Shown here: positions 1 to 9,800 of the stretch, piece by piece
Layout of the letters: every line of letters begins with the position of its first letter
How positions within the stretch are numbered: position 1 is the first letter of the stretch
The notes under the pieces: generated by a model
What the model saw: only the letters and a program-made list of their open reading frames with translations
The model's database searches: none
Told to the model about the DNA's origin: nothing
Made by a program: the position numbers and the translations under genes
From: a bacterium (Candidatus Blackallbacteria) CG13_big_fil_rev_8_21_14_2_50_49_14
GTDB lineage: Bacteria; Cyanobacteriota; Sericytochromatia; UBA7694
DNA: 64,000 nucleotides
Direction of reading: 5' to 3'
NCBI GenBank assembly: GCA_002783405.1
Contig: PFGG01000075.1
Coordinates: forward strand, 186,001 to 250,000

Positions 1-294
1 CAAAACATCGCCGGTGAATCACGGATACGTATACTCAAAGAATTAAAGGAGCTACGCACAGCGCAAGCTTCTGGCAGCCCCCTCAGTTTCATGCGTGAAG
101 AAGATTTAAAAAATCAATTTCTCGCTATGCCAGGAGAATTTTATAACCTATTGGAAAAGGGAAACATGCCCCCCTCTTGGGCTCCTGAACTGATGAAGCA
201 GATCAAATGGCCCTATTACAAGCCCCTGACGCCTAAAAACAGAGTTTTACTCCTGCAATACGCAAAACCCTATTCTGAAAAATATTTGCGCTAA
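1..294 (+). CDS. C-terminal part of an unknown protein
   Basis: The frame is open from the first base, giving the last 97 residues of a protein whose start lies before the window. A Met codon at 91 is internal to this open frame and has no ribosome-binding site, so it is unlikely to be the true start. The visible part is hydrophilic, begins with a Lys/Glu/Leu-rich helix and ends in an aromatic and basic segment (WPYYKPLTPKNR). I recognise no family. It overlaps the stop of the convergent HAS-barrel gene by 4 bases. Confidence 0.6.
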   Translation, partial: QNIAGESRIRILKELKELRTAQASGSPLSFMREEDLKNQFLAMPGEFYNLLEKGNMPPSWAPELMKQIKWPYYKPLTPKNRVLLLQYAKPYSEKYLR

Positions 295-890
295 AGTTGT
301 AAACGCGCAGCAATCGAACGCAGACGTTCATATTGGTCCTTCAACAAATAGGCCAATTCTTGCCCTGCTTTGAGCAAAAATTCGGAATCTCGCCCACGCA
401 CCTCCCAAATTTGGCGAATAAACGCAGCGACCACTTCATCATGTACGCCTGGAGCTTCGATTAAATTGCGCAGACAGAAAAGGCGCTCACTGAAGCGGAT
501 CACCTCGTCAGAATTGCAGGCAAAAGTAAAATCGTGAATCTGAGGAGGATAGGGTGGGAAATGCTGATAATAAATACCTTTTTCCCAATAGCCCACAATC
601 AAAGCTCGAAACTCCAAACTTAAAAGGTCAAAGATCTGGGGCTGTTGCTCCCTGAGTTCCCTCCGCGTCAAATTCAAGGCCACCGGACGGTGAACCCCAT
701 CCATGCTGCGGGTTTCAACATGGGAAACCACACCCAGAATATACAGCCCATTCTCTTCACCACGGGCCTTCACCAAACGTCCCAAGCGAGGCGATTGACG
801 TTCACCGGTCTCTGGGTTTTGAAGTGCCTGCGACAAGAAATGGATCGTGCTGGCTTCGATTACTTCACCAATATGTTCAAAGGCCGTCAT
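291..890 (-). CDS. stand-alone HAS-barrel domain protein, NurA partner
   Basis: 199 residues. The N-terminal part (about 1-110, starting MTAFEHIGEVIEASTIHFL) resembles the HAS barrel, the beta-barrel found at the N-terminus of HerA DNA translocases and of ATP synthase subunits. The rest is an alpha-helical tail with many Arg and Glu. There is no Walker A or B motif, so the HerA ATPase part is missing. Its ATG shares a base with the stop of nurA (TGATG), implying translational coupling and a common job. By analogy with archaeal HerA-NurA it may dock NurA on a translocase or on DNA; that role is inferred. The HAS assignment rests on recall of similar cyanobacterial proteins. Confidence 0.6.
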   Translation of the reverse strand: MTAFEHIGEVIEASTIHFLSQALQNPETGERQSPRLGRLVKARGEENGLYILGVVSHVETRSMDGVHRPVALNLTRRELREQQPQIFDLLSLEFRALIVGYWEKGIYYQHFPPYPPQIHDFTFACNSDEVIRFSERLFCLRNLIEAPGVHDEVVAAFIRQIWEVRGRDSEFLLKAGQELAYLLKDQYERLRSIAARLQL

Positions 891-2074
891 CAGACTATTC
901 CTCGTCTTTTTTTCAATTCTTTACGTGAAACCTGAATCCCGATCTGGGCATCTGCCAATTTACGAGAAAGTAGGGCATAAAATTGAGCGCGATCAGAACT
1001 TTTAACCACCGCCTGATTATGTGCTTCAGCCAGGGCAATCGGGTAACCTCTGCCTTTTTCTACCTGACTGAAAACATATCCATGCACAGCCATCAACCAC
1101 TCGGGCCGATCAGCCACCCATCTCGGAATTTCAATTCTGGCAACCTCAGCACCACAATGCAGATAAAAGAAACAGAGTTCATGCCCCTGAAGTGGCTCCG
1201 GCGTAGTTGCCAAAGGCGTAAATAAAGGAGAACGTTCCCCCAAATCCAATATATCCTGCCAGAGCTGCCGGTCAGGGAAAGGAGCCAAGCCAGAACAGGG
1301 TTCTTGCCCTTCGGTACAAAGTGTTTCGCAAGTCGGCCGCTCATAAGGACAGCGCTGCAAACGTAAAAAATTGATCACTTCCGTACGTCTGGATTGACTG
1401 ATATAAGCGCAAAGCGGAATCCCTTGGGAACGGATCTGATTGAAAGCTCCAGCCAAACGTTTAAAGGCTGTCATCTGCAAAGTTTGGGGCAAGGCCATCA
1501 ATTCAGGCAAGAGACCTGTCAAACTTCCATCAATCATGGCAAGAACAGGCCTTTCAGGCCATAGACGACGGGTCTCTACACAAAGCTCGGCCAACTCCTC
1601 AAACTCTTTTAAACCGCGTTCCAAGCCAATCCATTGTTCTGAAACCCCAACAAACTGGCGACGAACCTGGGTATAGAGATCCTGCTCACGGTGATAAAGA
1701 AATGGCTCACTCTCTTGCAAAGGGCGCTCACCCGTTCCATAAAGGTAGCGGATTCGCCCAATATTGACCAGATAACAGGGGCTGATTTCATGACGGCTGG
1801 GCACGATCTGTGAGCCATCCGTCGCCAGAACAATATGCTGTGGCGCAAGATCGGGCAGCGCAGCCCGATGATTTAAGGGTTCCAAAGGACGTGCCGAACC
1901 CCAAGGAAAGTCTTTCGCCTGAAGCAGTTTTTCAACCAAGCTTGCTTCCTGAAGCAAGGCCCCATTCCAAGTCTGCCGAACCAACGCGCGACGTCCATCA
2001 AACAGAGAAGCTTCTTCACGAAAATCAAAAGCAGCGTGACGCATTTGGGAAGCAAGCTTCGCTAAATTCAACAT
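890..2074 (-). CDS. nurA: NurA-domain nuclease
   Basis: About 394 residues. Two acidic signatures typical of the NurA fold are visible: ATDGSQIVPSRH near the N-terminus and LAMIDGSLTGLLPEL in the middle; their Asp residues bind the catalytic Mn ions in NurA 5'-3' nucleases. NurA resects DNA ends in double-strand-break repair together with the HerA translocase. A downstream His/Glu-containing segment near the C-terminus (AEAHNQAVVKSSDRAQFY) is also usual for the family. I chose the ATG at 2074; a GTG at 2098 would add 8 residues, and neither has a good ribosome-binding site. The gene is followed by the HAS-barrel gene with a one-base overlap. No herA is in the window. Confidence 0.85.
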   Translation of the reverse strand: MLNLAKLASQMRHAAFDFREEASLFDGRRALVRQTWNGALLQEASLVEKLLQAKDFPWGSARPLEPLNHRAALPDLAPQHIVLATDGSQIVPSRHEISPCYLVNIGRIRYLYGTGERPLQESEPFLYHREQDLYTQVRRQFVGVSEQWIGLERGLKEFEELAELCVETRRLWPERPVLAMIDGSLTGLLPELMALPQTLQMTAFKRLAGAFNQIRSQGIPLCAYISQSRRTEVINFLRLQRCPYERPTCETLCTEGQEPCSGLAPFPDRQLWQDILDLGERSPLFTPLATTPEPLQGHELCFFYLHCGAEVARIEIPRWVADRPEWLMAVHGYVFSQVEKGRGYPIALAEAHNQAVVKSSDRAQFYALLSRKLADAQIGIQVSRKELKKRRGIV

Positions 2075-2098
2075 CTGAATCCACTGAAAACAAAACAC

Positions 2099-2521
2099 CG
2101 CATTTTTAAAAAGAACATCCTACACTTTCTCATCTCAACTGACGCCACGTCGGCTCAAATACATACAGCATTATACTCAAAAATGAAGCATCTTCCCCCG
2201 TACAAGGCAGCAGAAACACAAAAAAACTGATAAAAATATTAAATTTAGATCCAGATCTCGATCAGGCACAAAAACAAGTAATAGCAACAAATTCAACTTA
2301 ACCAAATTAAAAGCCAGAAAAAAAAATAACTTGATTCGCAAAATTTTACACTTTAAGATGAATAGGTTTTCAAATATTTGGGAAGTATAATGATGGAGTT
2401 GAGAAACAGAAAATGAAATCTGATCTCTCAAGATCTGAAAGAGTTGTCGGTTGTGAATCTTTAGTTTATATCTGTGGTTGTGAACCGAAATATTTATTAT
2501 TTTAAGTGAGGACTTATCTGA
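2099..2521. other. AT-rich intergenic region upstream of nurA and the prepilin gene
   Basis: No convincing gene. A perfect -10 hexamer TATAAT on the plus strand at 2386-2391 has no good -35 and would give a leader of about 120 bases before the prepilin gene. Within that leader the 9-mer GGTTGTGAA occurs twice (2449-2457 and 2476-2484), and TCGGTT at 2447-2452 can pair with AACCGA at 2483-2488, enclosing both copies. A 168-codon minus-strand reading frame across this region runs into the prepilin start and is not credible. Confidence 0.4.
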
Positions 2522-3019
2522 ATGATTAAAAATCTGAAAAAACAAAAAGGGTTTACCCTGATCGAACTGATGGTCGTAATCGTGATCATCGGTATCTTGG
2601 TTGCAATTGCATTGCCCAACTTCATTGGTGCTCAAGACCGCGCCAAGATCTCCAGCATTAAAGCCAATATGCACACTGTACAAACCATGCTTGAAACCTA
2701 CGGTGTTGATTGGGGTGGTACCTATCCAATTGGAGCAACTGCACCTGCTGACTTGATCACTGAATCACGCACAGCATCAAACCCTTACTATAAGGATTTT
2801 GTCAATCCTTTTACAAGCCAAGGGATGGGTGCTACAGGCGGTACCGCAAGCAACTCCTTTACTACTATTACTGCCACAACTGCAGCAGCGGCTAATATTG
2901 GTCGTGTATTGTTAGATGCTGGTGTTACCAGCAATACCAAATACTACCTGTATGGTGGAGACAAAGTTGGAGCTCTCTTAAAAGACAAGGGCAACAACTT
3001 CTATCTGTCTAATAGCTAA
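2522..3019 (+). CDS. type IV prepilin-like protein
   Basis: 165 residues with a textbook class III signal: a short basic leader MIKNLKKQKG, cleavage before Phe11, then FTLIELMVVIVIIGILVAIA with Glu at +5, the hydrophobic stalk helix of type IV pilins and type II pseudopilins. The globular part is small and rich in Gly, Ala and Thr; no Cys pair forms the usual D-loop. It could be a major pilin, minor pilin or pseudopilin; the gene stands alone between a long leader and its own strong terminator, which suits an abundantly made major pilin. The pilT gene at 11.7 kb supports a pilus role. RBS GAGG lies about 11 bases before the ATG. Confidence 0.9.
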   Translation: MIKNLKKQKGFTLIELMVVIVIIGILVAIALPNFIGAQDRAKISSIKANMHTVQTMLETYGVDWGGTYPIGATAPADLITESRTASNPYYKDFVNPFTSQGMGATGGTASNSFTTITATTAAAANIGRVLLDAGVTSNTKYYLYGGDKVGALLKDKGNNFYLSNS

Positions 3020-3040
3020 TAACAGCTTGTTTTTGTAGCG

Positions 3041-3070
3041 AAAAAGGAGATCTAAGGATCTCCTTTTTTT
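3041..3070 (+). terminator. intrinsic terminator of the prepilin gene
   Basis: Perfect 12-base stem AAAAAGGAGATC (3041-3052) and GATCTCCTTTTT (3057-3068) with a 4-base loop, continuing into a T run. It begins 21 bases after the prepilin stop. Confidence 0.9.
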
Positions 3071-3312
3071 AGTTTTCAGCTTAGAAAACAAACGAAAAAC
3101 CCTCAGTGGAAGGTTAAAATACTTCCCTTTTTCGATCTTTTCTGACAAACTGATACAGTTGAGTGTTGTCCTCATAGAGGATTACCTAGCCCTGAGCGCA
3201 CTCCAAAGAATAAACTCTACCTGAGTCCTGTTCTAAATTTTCTAACTGAGCCCAACGGTCTATCAGAACCCCTTCAGGTTAAGAAGATTTGAACTTCAGA
3301 GTAAATGAAAGC

Positions 3313-3340
3313 TTGATCTCGGTAGCACTTGTTGTACAAT
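3313..3340 (+). promoter_or_regulatory. likely promoter of rplM-rpsI
   Basis: TTGATC at 3313-3318 and TACAAT at 3335-3340 with a 16-base spacer fit a housekeeping promoter. Transcription would start near 3347, giving a leader of about 90 bases before rplM. I see no clear L13-type leader structure. Confidence 0.5.
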
Positions 3341-3434
3341 GTGTGAAGGCTCAAGCACGGCTCGCTTTTAGAATTTAAGAGGGTGAGTGCAATCAAGTGC
3401 CCCGCCCGAACAAAATGGATACTGGATGGAAAGA

Positions 3435-3875
3435 ATGAATACGACGTACAGCGCAAAAAAACATGAACTGTCCAAAGAATGGTTTGTGATCGATGCCAGC
3501 GGACAAACGCTGGGCAAACTGGCTGTTCAGGTCGCAAATATTCTTCGTGGCAAACACAAACCCACCTATACCCCCCATGTGGATGCCGGAGATTTTGTGG
3601 TCGTGATCAATGCAGAAAAAATAGCTGTTTCCGGAAAAAAACGGGATCAAAAACAATATATACATCATACCGGTTACCCGGGTGGATTTCGCTCTGTAGC
3701 TTTTAAGGACTTGCAGGCCAAGCATCCCGACCGGATTATTTTTAAGGCTGTGAAAGGCATGTTGCCCCATAATCGTTTGGGACGCCAATTGGTCAAAAAG
3801 TTGAAAGTATATGCCGGTGCTGCGCATCCGCATGAAGCTCAACAGCCCAAAGTTTTTTCACAGGCCAGTAAATAG
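3435..3875 (+). CDS. rplM: 50S ribosomal protein L13
   Basis: The protein begins [20 protein letters not shown], the conserved L13 N-terminus, and carries the family signature around [15 protein letters not shown] near residues 100-115. L13 binds 23S rRNA and is one of the early large-subunit assembly proteins. An upstream in-frame ATG at 3387 would add 16 residues unlike any L13; I chose 3435, preceded by GGAAAG. It is followed 16 bases later by rpsI, the usual bacterial rplM-rpsI operon. Confidence 0.97.
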   Translation: MNTTYSAKKHELSKEWFVIDASGQTLGKLAVQVANILRGKHKPTYTPHVDAGDFVVVINAEKIAVSGKKRDQKQYIHHTGYPGGFRSVAFKDLQAKHPDRIIFKAVKGMLPHNRLGRQLVKKLKVYAGAAHPHEAQQPKVFSQASK

Positions 3876-3891
3876 GAAGAAGGAGTAAATC

Positions 3892-4290
3892 ATGAGCGTA
3901 CAGTATTATTGGGGCACCGGTCGTCGTAAAACAGCTGTAGCCCGTGTGCGTCTTCGTCCTCAAGGCGAAGGCCAAGTGATGATCAACGGGCGTCAATGGA
4001 AAGATTATGTTGGGGGCAGCCCCCGTTTACATGCAGACCTGCATGCGCCTCTGCGTCTGCTCAATTTGCAGCATAAATATGATGTCATGATCAATGTCAA
4101 CGGTGGCGGTATTCACGGACAAGTTGGCGCCATGCGTCACGGTATTGCCCGTGCTTTATTGGAAGTAGATCCTAGCTTCCGCCACAGTCTGAAAAGCGCA
4201 GGCTACCTGACCCGTGACCCTCGCGTTAAAGAACGTAAAAAATATGGTCGCAAGAAAGCCCGTAAGCGCTTCCAGTTCTCTAAACGTTAA
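3892..4290 (+). CDS. rpsI: 30S ribosomal protein S9
   Basis: 132 residues, full length for S9. Starts [17 protein letters not shown], the conserved S9 N-terminal signature, has the [19 protein letters not shown] motif, and ends in the basic tail [12 protein letters not shown] whose last Arg reaches the P-site tRNA in ribosomes. A strong RBS (GGAAGAAGGAG) precedes the ATG. It is the second gene of the rplM operon and is followed by a terminator. Confidence 0.98.
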   Translation: MSVQYYWGTGRRKTAVARVRLRPQGEGQVMINGRQWKDYVGGSPRLHADLHAPLRLLNLQHKYDVMINVNGGGIHGQVGAMRHGIARALLEVDPSFRHSLKSAGYLTRDPRVKERKKYGRKKARKRFQFSKR

Positions 4291-4327
4291 TTTTTCTGGA
4301 ACTGGTGAATCATCTTGTGACGTCAAG

Positions 4328-4366
4328 AAAACAGAGAGAAGTTATTTACTTTTCTCTGTTTTCTTT
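4328..4366 (+). terminator. terminator of rplM-rpsI
   Basis: Ten-base stem AAAACAGAGA (4328-4337) with TCTCTGTTTT (4353-4362), followed by CTTTC. It starts 38 bases after the rpsI stop. Confidence 0.75.
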
Positions 4367-4385
4367 CTGTTTAAAATTTTCTTTG

Positions 4386-4441
4386 TCTGCTCTGGTGTTC
4401 AGGTTCCTGTTTGAATCAAAAACACCAGAGAACAGATTTTT
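4386..4441 (+). terminator. second hairpin, tandem terminator or attenuator
   Basis: CTCTGGTGTT (4390-4399) pairs perfectly with AACACCAGAG (4421-4430); outer bases TCTG and CAGA extend it past a small bulge, and a T5 run follows (4437-4441). It lies between the rpsI terminator and the next gene, so it is either a backup terminator or an element controlling read-through into the O-antigen-ligase-like gene. Confidence 0.55.
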
Positions 4442-4480
4442 GAGCTTGTATTCCTGCACAAAATTGTCAGGATAAAACAT

Positions 4481-6661
4481 ATGCGAACCACCACTCAAAC
4501 CTATTTAATTCCCATCGGTTTAATTCTCCTTCTTTTTTGGTCTGCCTTGGAATATGGAGGCCGTTATTTGTACGGGCAAACATTGGCTCAAACCCTTACA
4601 GGAGGTATGGTGCTTCTGTTTGTTCTCCATCAAATTCGCACGCAAACAGCTCAAAATCGCTACCCGCTGATTCTTGTCACTGGGCTTTGGTTTGGGGCAT
4701 TGGTTCTGGCCTGGATTTTTTCGATCAATCGCTTGGCCAGTTTAGAGGAACTGCTCCGATATTTGATGTATCTGCTGCTTCCCCTGCTGCTCTTTTTTAA
4801 TCTAAAATCTCAGCGCATGTTGAATAGCCTGTCACTTGCACTGGTCTTCGCTGCGCTTACCATTTGCGCAATTGGCTGGTTAAATAGCTCTGGGCAAGAC
4901 AGCAAACTCACTTCGACCTTCAATCGCACCAATGATCTGGCCGGCTATTTAATTATCGTGATCCCTCTGGCTCTCCACCTGACCTTAACCCTTGCCAAAA
5001 CAAAATCCAGACTTTTTTTGGGCGCTATCAGTGCAATTCTTACCTCCAGCTTAATTGTGACTCAATCACGAAGCAGTTGGCTGGCCTGTCTGGTATCCCT
5101 GCTGATTCTAGCCTATTTTCACAGAGATAAATTCAAACGCCCTGAAACGCCTTGGCTGGGAGGCGTGATGCTCTTGCTAATCTTAGGAGGTACTGCGCTC
5201 AAATGGGATCATTTGGCCCCTCGTATTCAAACCCTGCTCAGTCTCAGTATTTTGCAGGAAAATGCAACCGCCTGGCGACTTGCTTTACTCAAAGGTGCTT
5301 GGCAAATCTTTCTTGATTTTCCGATCCTGGGAACAGGCCCCAATACCTTTTCTCTGATTTACCCCAGCTATCAAAACCAGTTAGGCTATTATTCAATCAA
5401 TCCCCACAATTATTACCTGCAAATACTGGCTGAGACCGGTTTTTTCGGCTTCCTGGCAGCTCTGCTCTATATCGTCTATTTAATGCGTACCATCAAAAAG
5501 ACAGGCAATCCACTTATGCCTGGGGTCATTGCAGGTCTCTCAGCCTCTTTATTTCACACAGGTTTTGATATTGATTGGAGCGTCAGTGCAATTCCCATTA
5601 TTTTCTTTTTCCTAGCAGGTCTGGGTTTGGCCAAACCGCAGGAAGAGAATGATGAAAATTTTATTCCCTCCCCCAAAGCACCAGCCTCCAAAATTCTTTT
5701 TCAAAGTTTGGGGTTGTTTGCGGGTTTGGCGCTGATGATCTTACCCACCATGAACCAATCTTCTGCAAATGCTTTTGCAGAGGCAGCCTCGGCCCATGAA
5801 CAAAATGATAAACAAAAAGCACAAGCGGCTTTAGAAAAAGCCATCCGTCTGGCTCCCTGGCCTTCTGGCCGACATCATGCCTTGGCCGCACAAATCGAAC
5901 TAGAGAAAAAAAACTACAGCAAAGGGCTCGCGCTAATTGTAAAGGCCATGGAACTAGACCGTTACAATACTGAATACATGAAAATAGCAGCAGACCTACT
6001 GATCATACTGGGAAAAAATCAAGAAGCAGAAACTCTGCTTAATAAACGAATTCAAACCGCACCTTTTCACCATCCCAGTTACTATTCTGATCTGGGTGAT
6101 TTTCTCTGGCAAAATAAAAAACCAGAACAAGCCTATCAATGGTACATAAAAGGCTCCCAAATCTTTACAGATCAAAAGCTAAAGCGATATGAGCACTATA
6201 CACCCTCCCACCGCTTTCAACTCTTTATGCTCTATCAACGGCTTGCGCAACTCAGTCTCTTTCTCAAAAAAACGAAAGAAGGAGAGACCTTTGCCAGCCA
6301 AGCACAAGATCTGCTTAAAAATGCGGGGGCTGATATGTTTGTAACATCAGGTCTTAACAATCCCATCCAGGCGATCAACCATTACTGGAAAAACCTACGA
6401 AACGATTCAATAAAATTAAGCCTGCGCCCCGAAATAGACATTCCAGCTCCTGGCACGGATATCGAAATCAAACCTCAGGAGATCCTGTTTTTAGAAGCAA
6501 AACGCAATATCTTTAGTGCATCACTGGTTTATACACTTCCCATTCGCCCCAAAGGGAAACAAAACTGGAGTCTTTTATATCTGCATGACGATCTGCAGGG
6601 GACTTCAGATGGTTGGAAAATCGTCAATCGCATGGTCTTATCCCCCATCAAAAAACCATGA
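4481..6661 (+). CDS. O-antigen ligase/polymerase-like membrane protein with TPR tail
   Basis: 726 residues. The first 400 or so contain about a dozen hydrophobic helices. The segment around 265-315 (AWQIFLDFPILGTGPNTFSL ... NPHNYYLQILAETGFFGFL) is the periplasmic-loop region typical of the Wzy_C family, with the conserved Arg upstream and the H-N motif. Such proteins polymerise or transfer surface polysaccharide to lipid A-core or protein at the periplasmic face of the inner membrane. Residues about 430-620 form TPR-like helical repeats (AEAASAHEQNDKQKAQAALE), an arrangement common in ligases of non-model bacteria. The acceptor cannot be told from sequence. AGGA lies just before the ATG. Confidence 0.82.
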   Translation: MRTTTQTYLIPIGLILLLFWSALEYGGRYLYGQTLAQTLTGGMVLLFVLHQIRTQTAQNRYPLILVTGLWFGALVLAWIFSINRLASLEELLRYLMYLLLPLLLFFNLKSQRMLNSLSLALVFAALTICAIGWLNSSGQDSKLTSTFNRTNDLAGYLIIVIPLALHLTLTLAKTKSRLFLGAISAILTSSLIVTQSRSSWLACLVSLLILAYFHRDKFKRPETPWLGGVMLLLILGGTALKWDHLAPRIQTLLSLSILQENATAWRLALLKGAWQIFLDFPILGTGPNTFSLIYPSYQNQLGYYSINPHNYYLQILAETGFFGFLAALLYIVYLMRTIKKTGNPLMPGVIAGLSASLFHTGFDIDWSVSAIPIIFFFLAGLGLAKPQEENDENFIPSPKAPASKILFQSLGLFAGLALMILPTMNQSSANAFAEAASAHEQNDKQKAQAALEKAIRLAPWPSGRHHALAAQIELEKKNYSKGLALIVKAMELDRYNTEYMKIAADLLIILGKNQEAETLLNKRIQTAPFHHPSYYSDLGDFLWQNKKPEQAYQWYIKGSQIFTDQKLKRYEHYTPSHRFQLFMLYQRLAQLSLFLKKTKEGETFASQAQDLLKNAGADMFVTSGLNNPIQAINHYWKNLRNDSIKLSLRPEIDIPAPGTDIEIKPQEILFLEAKRNIFSASLVYTLPIRPKGKQNWSLLYLHDDLQGTSDGWKIVNRMVLSPIKKP

Positions 6662-6866
6662 AAAAAGGTTTACAGCTCTTTGTGGACACAATGAGGCTCA
6701 AAGAATACAACTGGCACAATTAGATCAGAAATTGGGACCTTGGTTGAAGCCCACTCAACACCCAACGCAACAAACTCTGCCTTTTTAAAAAAGATAGAAT
6801 TCAATGCCCTTGGAGCAAGTGGGGTATACTGAACAAGAGTTATTGTCGGGCCAAAACACACGATTC

Positions 6867-9800
6867 ATGAAGATCAAACAAAATTCACTGCACTATTTGC
6901 AACTCCTTTCTAAAATATTTTGGGGATGCTTGCGTGCGGGAGTACTGCTGTTCATGGCCCTTTTCGCTACGCTCCTGATTTTAGTGCAGCACCCCCCCCC
7001 CTTTCTTCACCGTTTAATCAAAGAACAAGCTGCCCTTCAGGCTCAAGCCCAGACCGGTCTCCCCCTCAATATGGAGCGAATCTCAGTGCTGAAACTGCGG
7101 CCTTGGGCACAAACCCTTGAAATTGAAAATCTTCGCATATGGGGTTATCAAGGAGCTTCTCAGCCTTTTTTGGTTTTGCCCCGGCTCCGATTGGAGCTGG
7201 ATCTTTTCAATTATTTATTGCACAAACCCGCCAGAAACCAACTGATCTTATCCAATCCGCGTTTTTTTATTTTGCGGGATGCCACAGGTAAACTCAATGT
7301 CCGTCCTCGCCTCAAACCGGGCAAAAAAGAAGAGGAAAAAGGCCCGCGTCCCTTTTTGCCGCAATTTTTGCTGCGTATAGAAAACAGCCGGGTACATTAT
7401 CAGGATCAGGATCGGCACTATCCTTTAAAAACAGCCCTTCGTTTTCCGCTTTTAAAGGCCGAGATCAAAGACCAGGAACACCTTGATTTTTCTGCCCGTT
7501 TGCGCAGCCGTTTAAGCGATCTGGACGCCCAGGGCCAATTGAATATTTGGAGTGGCCAAACAGAAATTCAGGCAGAACTCACCAATCCAGATTTAAAGCC
7601 AGCCGCCGCATATGCAGTCCGGGTCAAGGATTTAAAGATCAGCCAAGGAGCCGTGGCGCTCAAACTCAAGGCCCACTGGGAAGATTATCAACTGAAACAA
7701 TTGCGCTACCAGGGCCATCTCTCAGTTCAAGCTTTGAAAGCCCGTGTTCCTCTGTATCGCTTACCGCTCAGGGTTTCAACAGATACCTATTTTACCCAGG
7801 ATCTGCTCCAGATTAACGCCCTGCACCTGCAAAGCCCACAACAAGACCTCAGCGCGCAAGCCCTTCTCAGCCACTATCGCCAACCAGAAAAAATGCAGAT
7901 CGAAGCAAGCCTTCAGATTCAAAATCTGGATCTTGGCGAACTAAGTTCATCTCTGATTCATCCGGCCCTTCAAAGCTTTCGCGAAATGAATCCCTCAGGT
8001 AAATTGCGTTCACGCCTGCACGTGAATGGCACCCTTCGCAATTTAAGGGTTCAGGGAGAAGCCGAAATGCCTCAGGCCAATATTCGCAAAATTCAGATTC
8101 AACATGCCAAAACCCGCTTCAGCTACGGAGACAATCAAGTCAAGATCCCCCATTTTGAAGCCCAGGTTTTTGAAGGACAAATCGCGGCACAAGCCGCATT
8201 ACAACTGGGTAAAAATGCCCAAATTCAAGCTGAACTAAAAGCCCGAAATGTCTCTTTGGCCCCCATGAAGCAAGCCTTTGCGCTGACGCTTCCCCAGGAC
8301 TACTCCCCGATCGGGCGCGTCAGTTTAGATGCCAGAGCCAATGGTTCGTTGAGTTCACCCCATGCCAAGGGGCGTCTCACATCAAGCCAATTAAGTTTTC
8401 CTGGCAGTCAAAAACTCTCAAGCCTGCAAAATATTGCACTCAATTTCGACTATAGCAAAGCGCTTACCCTGGGCAGCCTGCAAACCCAGGCGGCCGATAT
8501 GGGAGTCCTTAAAATGGCGCTGCGCTTGAAAAATATGAATGAAATTGAAGCATGGCTTGAAAGTGAAAACCTGCCCCTCACCACAGTGAACAGATGGGCT
8601 CCGTCGCCCTATTTCAAGCAGGGCACCGCACGACTCAAGGGGCATTTAAACGGTTCTCTGGCAGACATCAAGAAAAATTGGCAGACCCTTTCTGCTCAAG
8701 CGCAATTGGAAACACAGAATATGCGTGTTTCCTATCCCCTGAATAAAACGCAGCCTCCCCTGGATCAACACCTGGATCAATTCAAACTGGATCTCGATTG
8801 GCAAAATGGGCACGCCCATTTCAAAGAATTGATCCTGGCAGAAAATGAATCTGTTCTCAAGGGCTCTGGCAGCGCTTCTTTGAGCGCCCTTCAGGGGCAA
8901 GACTGGTCCCACGCCCTGCAGGCCCATCTGGACGGAAAATTGAATACCTTGGATTTTCCTTTTCTCAAAAATTACCAGGTCGAGCAAGGTCAATTTGAAA
9001 TCAGCCTGGACGTACAGGGAGCCCCAAACCGCGACTTTCAGATCAGCCTAAAAACCCAGGGCCATGATCTGGGCTTAAAAGGCATCCGCCTGGCAAGCTT
9101 GGGATTGGAAGGAAAATATGCGGGTAAAAAACTGAAGATTCAACAGGCCCATCTGCAACAGGGAGAAGATCGGGTCGATCTCAGTGGACAGGTCGATCTC
9201 AATGCCCCAAGCCCTGTTTTAAATTTACAGGCCAATAGTTACCGTTTTGATATACAAACCCTCTTAACCCTTTTACCACCAGACATACGCGCCCAGCTCG
9301 ACAACCGCAAAAAAAATCTGGAAACACCTCCAGCCGACAAAGCGCCCCCGCTCTATGCCCTGCCCATGGTGCGTGAAAGAATTCTGTTCAAACCTGTCCT
9401 GGGCGATTCCAAACTGACTGAACTCAAACCCGAAGAATTGGCAATCCCAATGGGAGAACTGATCGAAGATCATTGGAACCGTTGGAAATTTCCCCCCGCC
9501 ACTCTCGCCAATCGAAATGAAAACAGAGAAGAACCCCTGTCGCTGGGCGAAAGTCTGGCAGGCAAACTCTCGCTCGACTTGCAGGTCACAGGCAGCTTGG
9601 CCAATCCTCAAATTGCAGTACAAGGCCTGCTTCAAGAGGCCCAGGTACAAGACACCCAGATTTCAGAAAGCTATCTGAACGCAAAATACAGCAATCGACA
9701 TATCACCCTGAACAAGGCCTATTTACAAGAAGCTGGCGGCAGTATTCTGCGCGCCTCTGGCGAGATAGATTTAGACAAGGAACTGCAACTTGAACTGCAG

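Noticed and set aside
2177-2683. 168-codon minus-strand frame in the prepilin upstream region
   Set aside because: Extends into the prepilin N-terminus; low-complexity Leu/Phe/Asp-rich product, no RBS, not gene-like.
3341-3434. Ribosomal-protein L13 autoregulatory leader
   Set aside because: I looked for a stable paired structure in the rplM leader and found none that I could support.
6825-6830. TATACT box as a promoter of the TamB-like gene
   Set aside because: No -35 at 16 to 18 bases and no extended -10; kept only as a reason to doubt the longer start.
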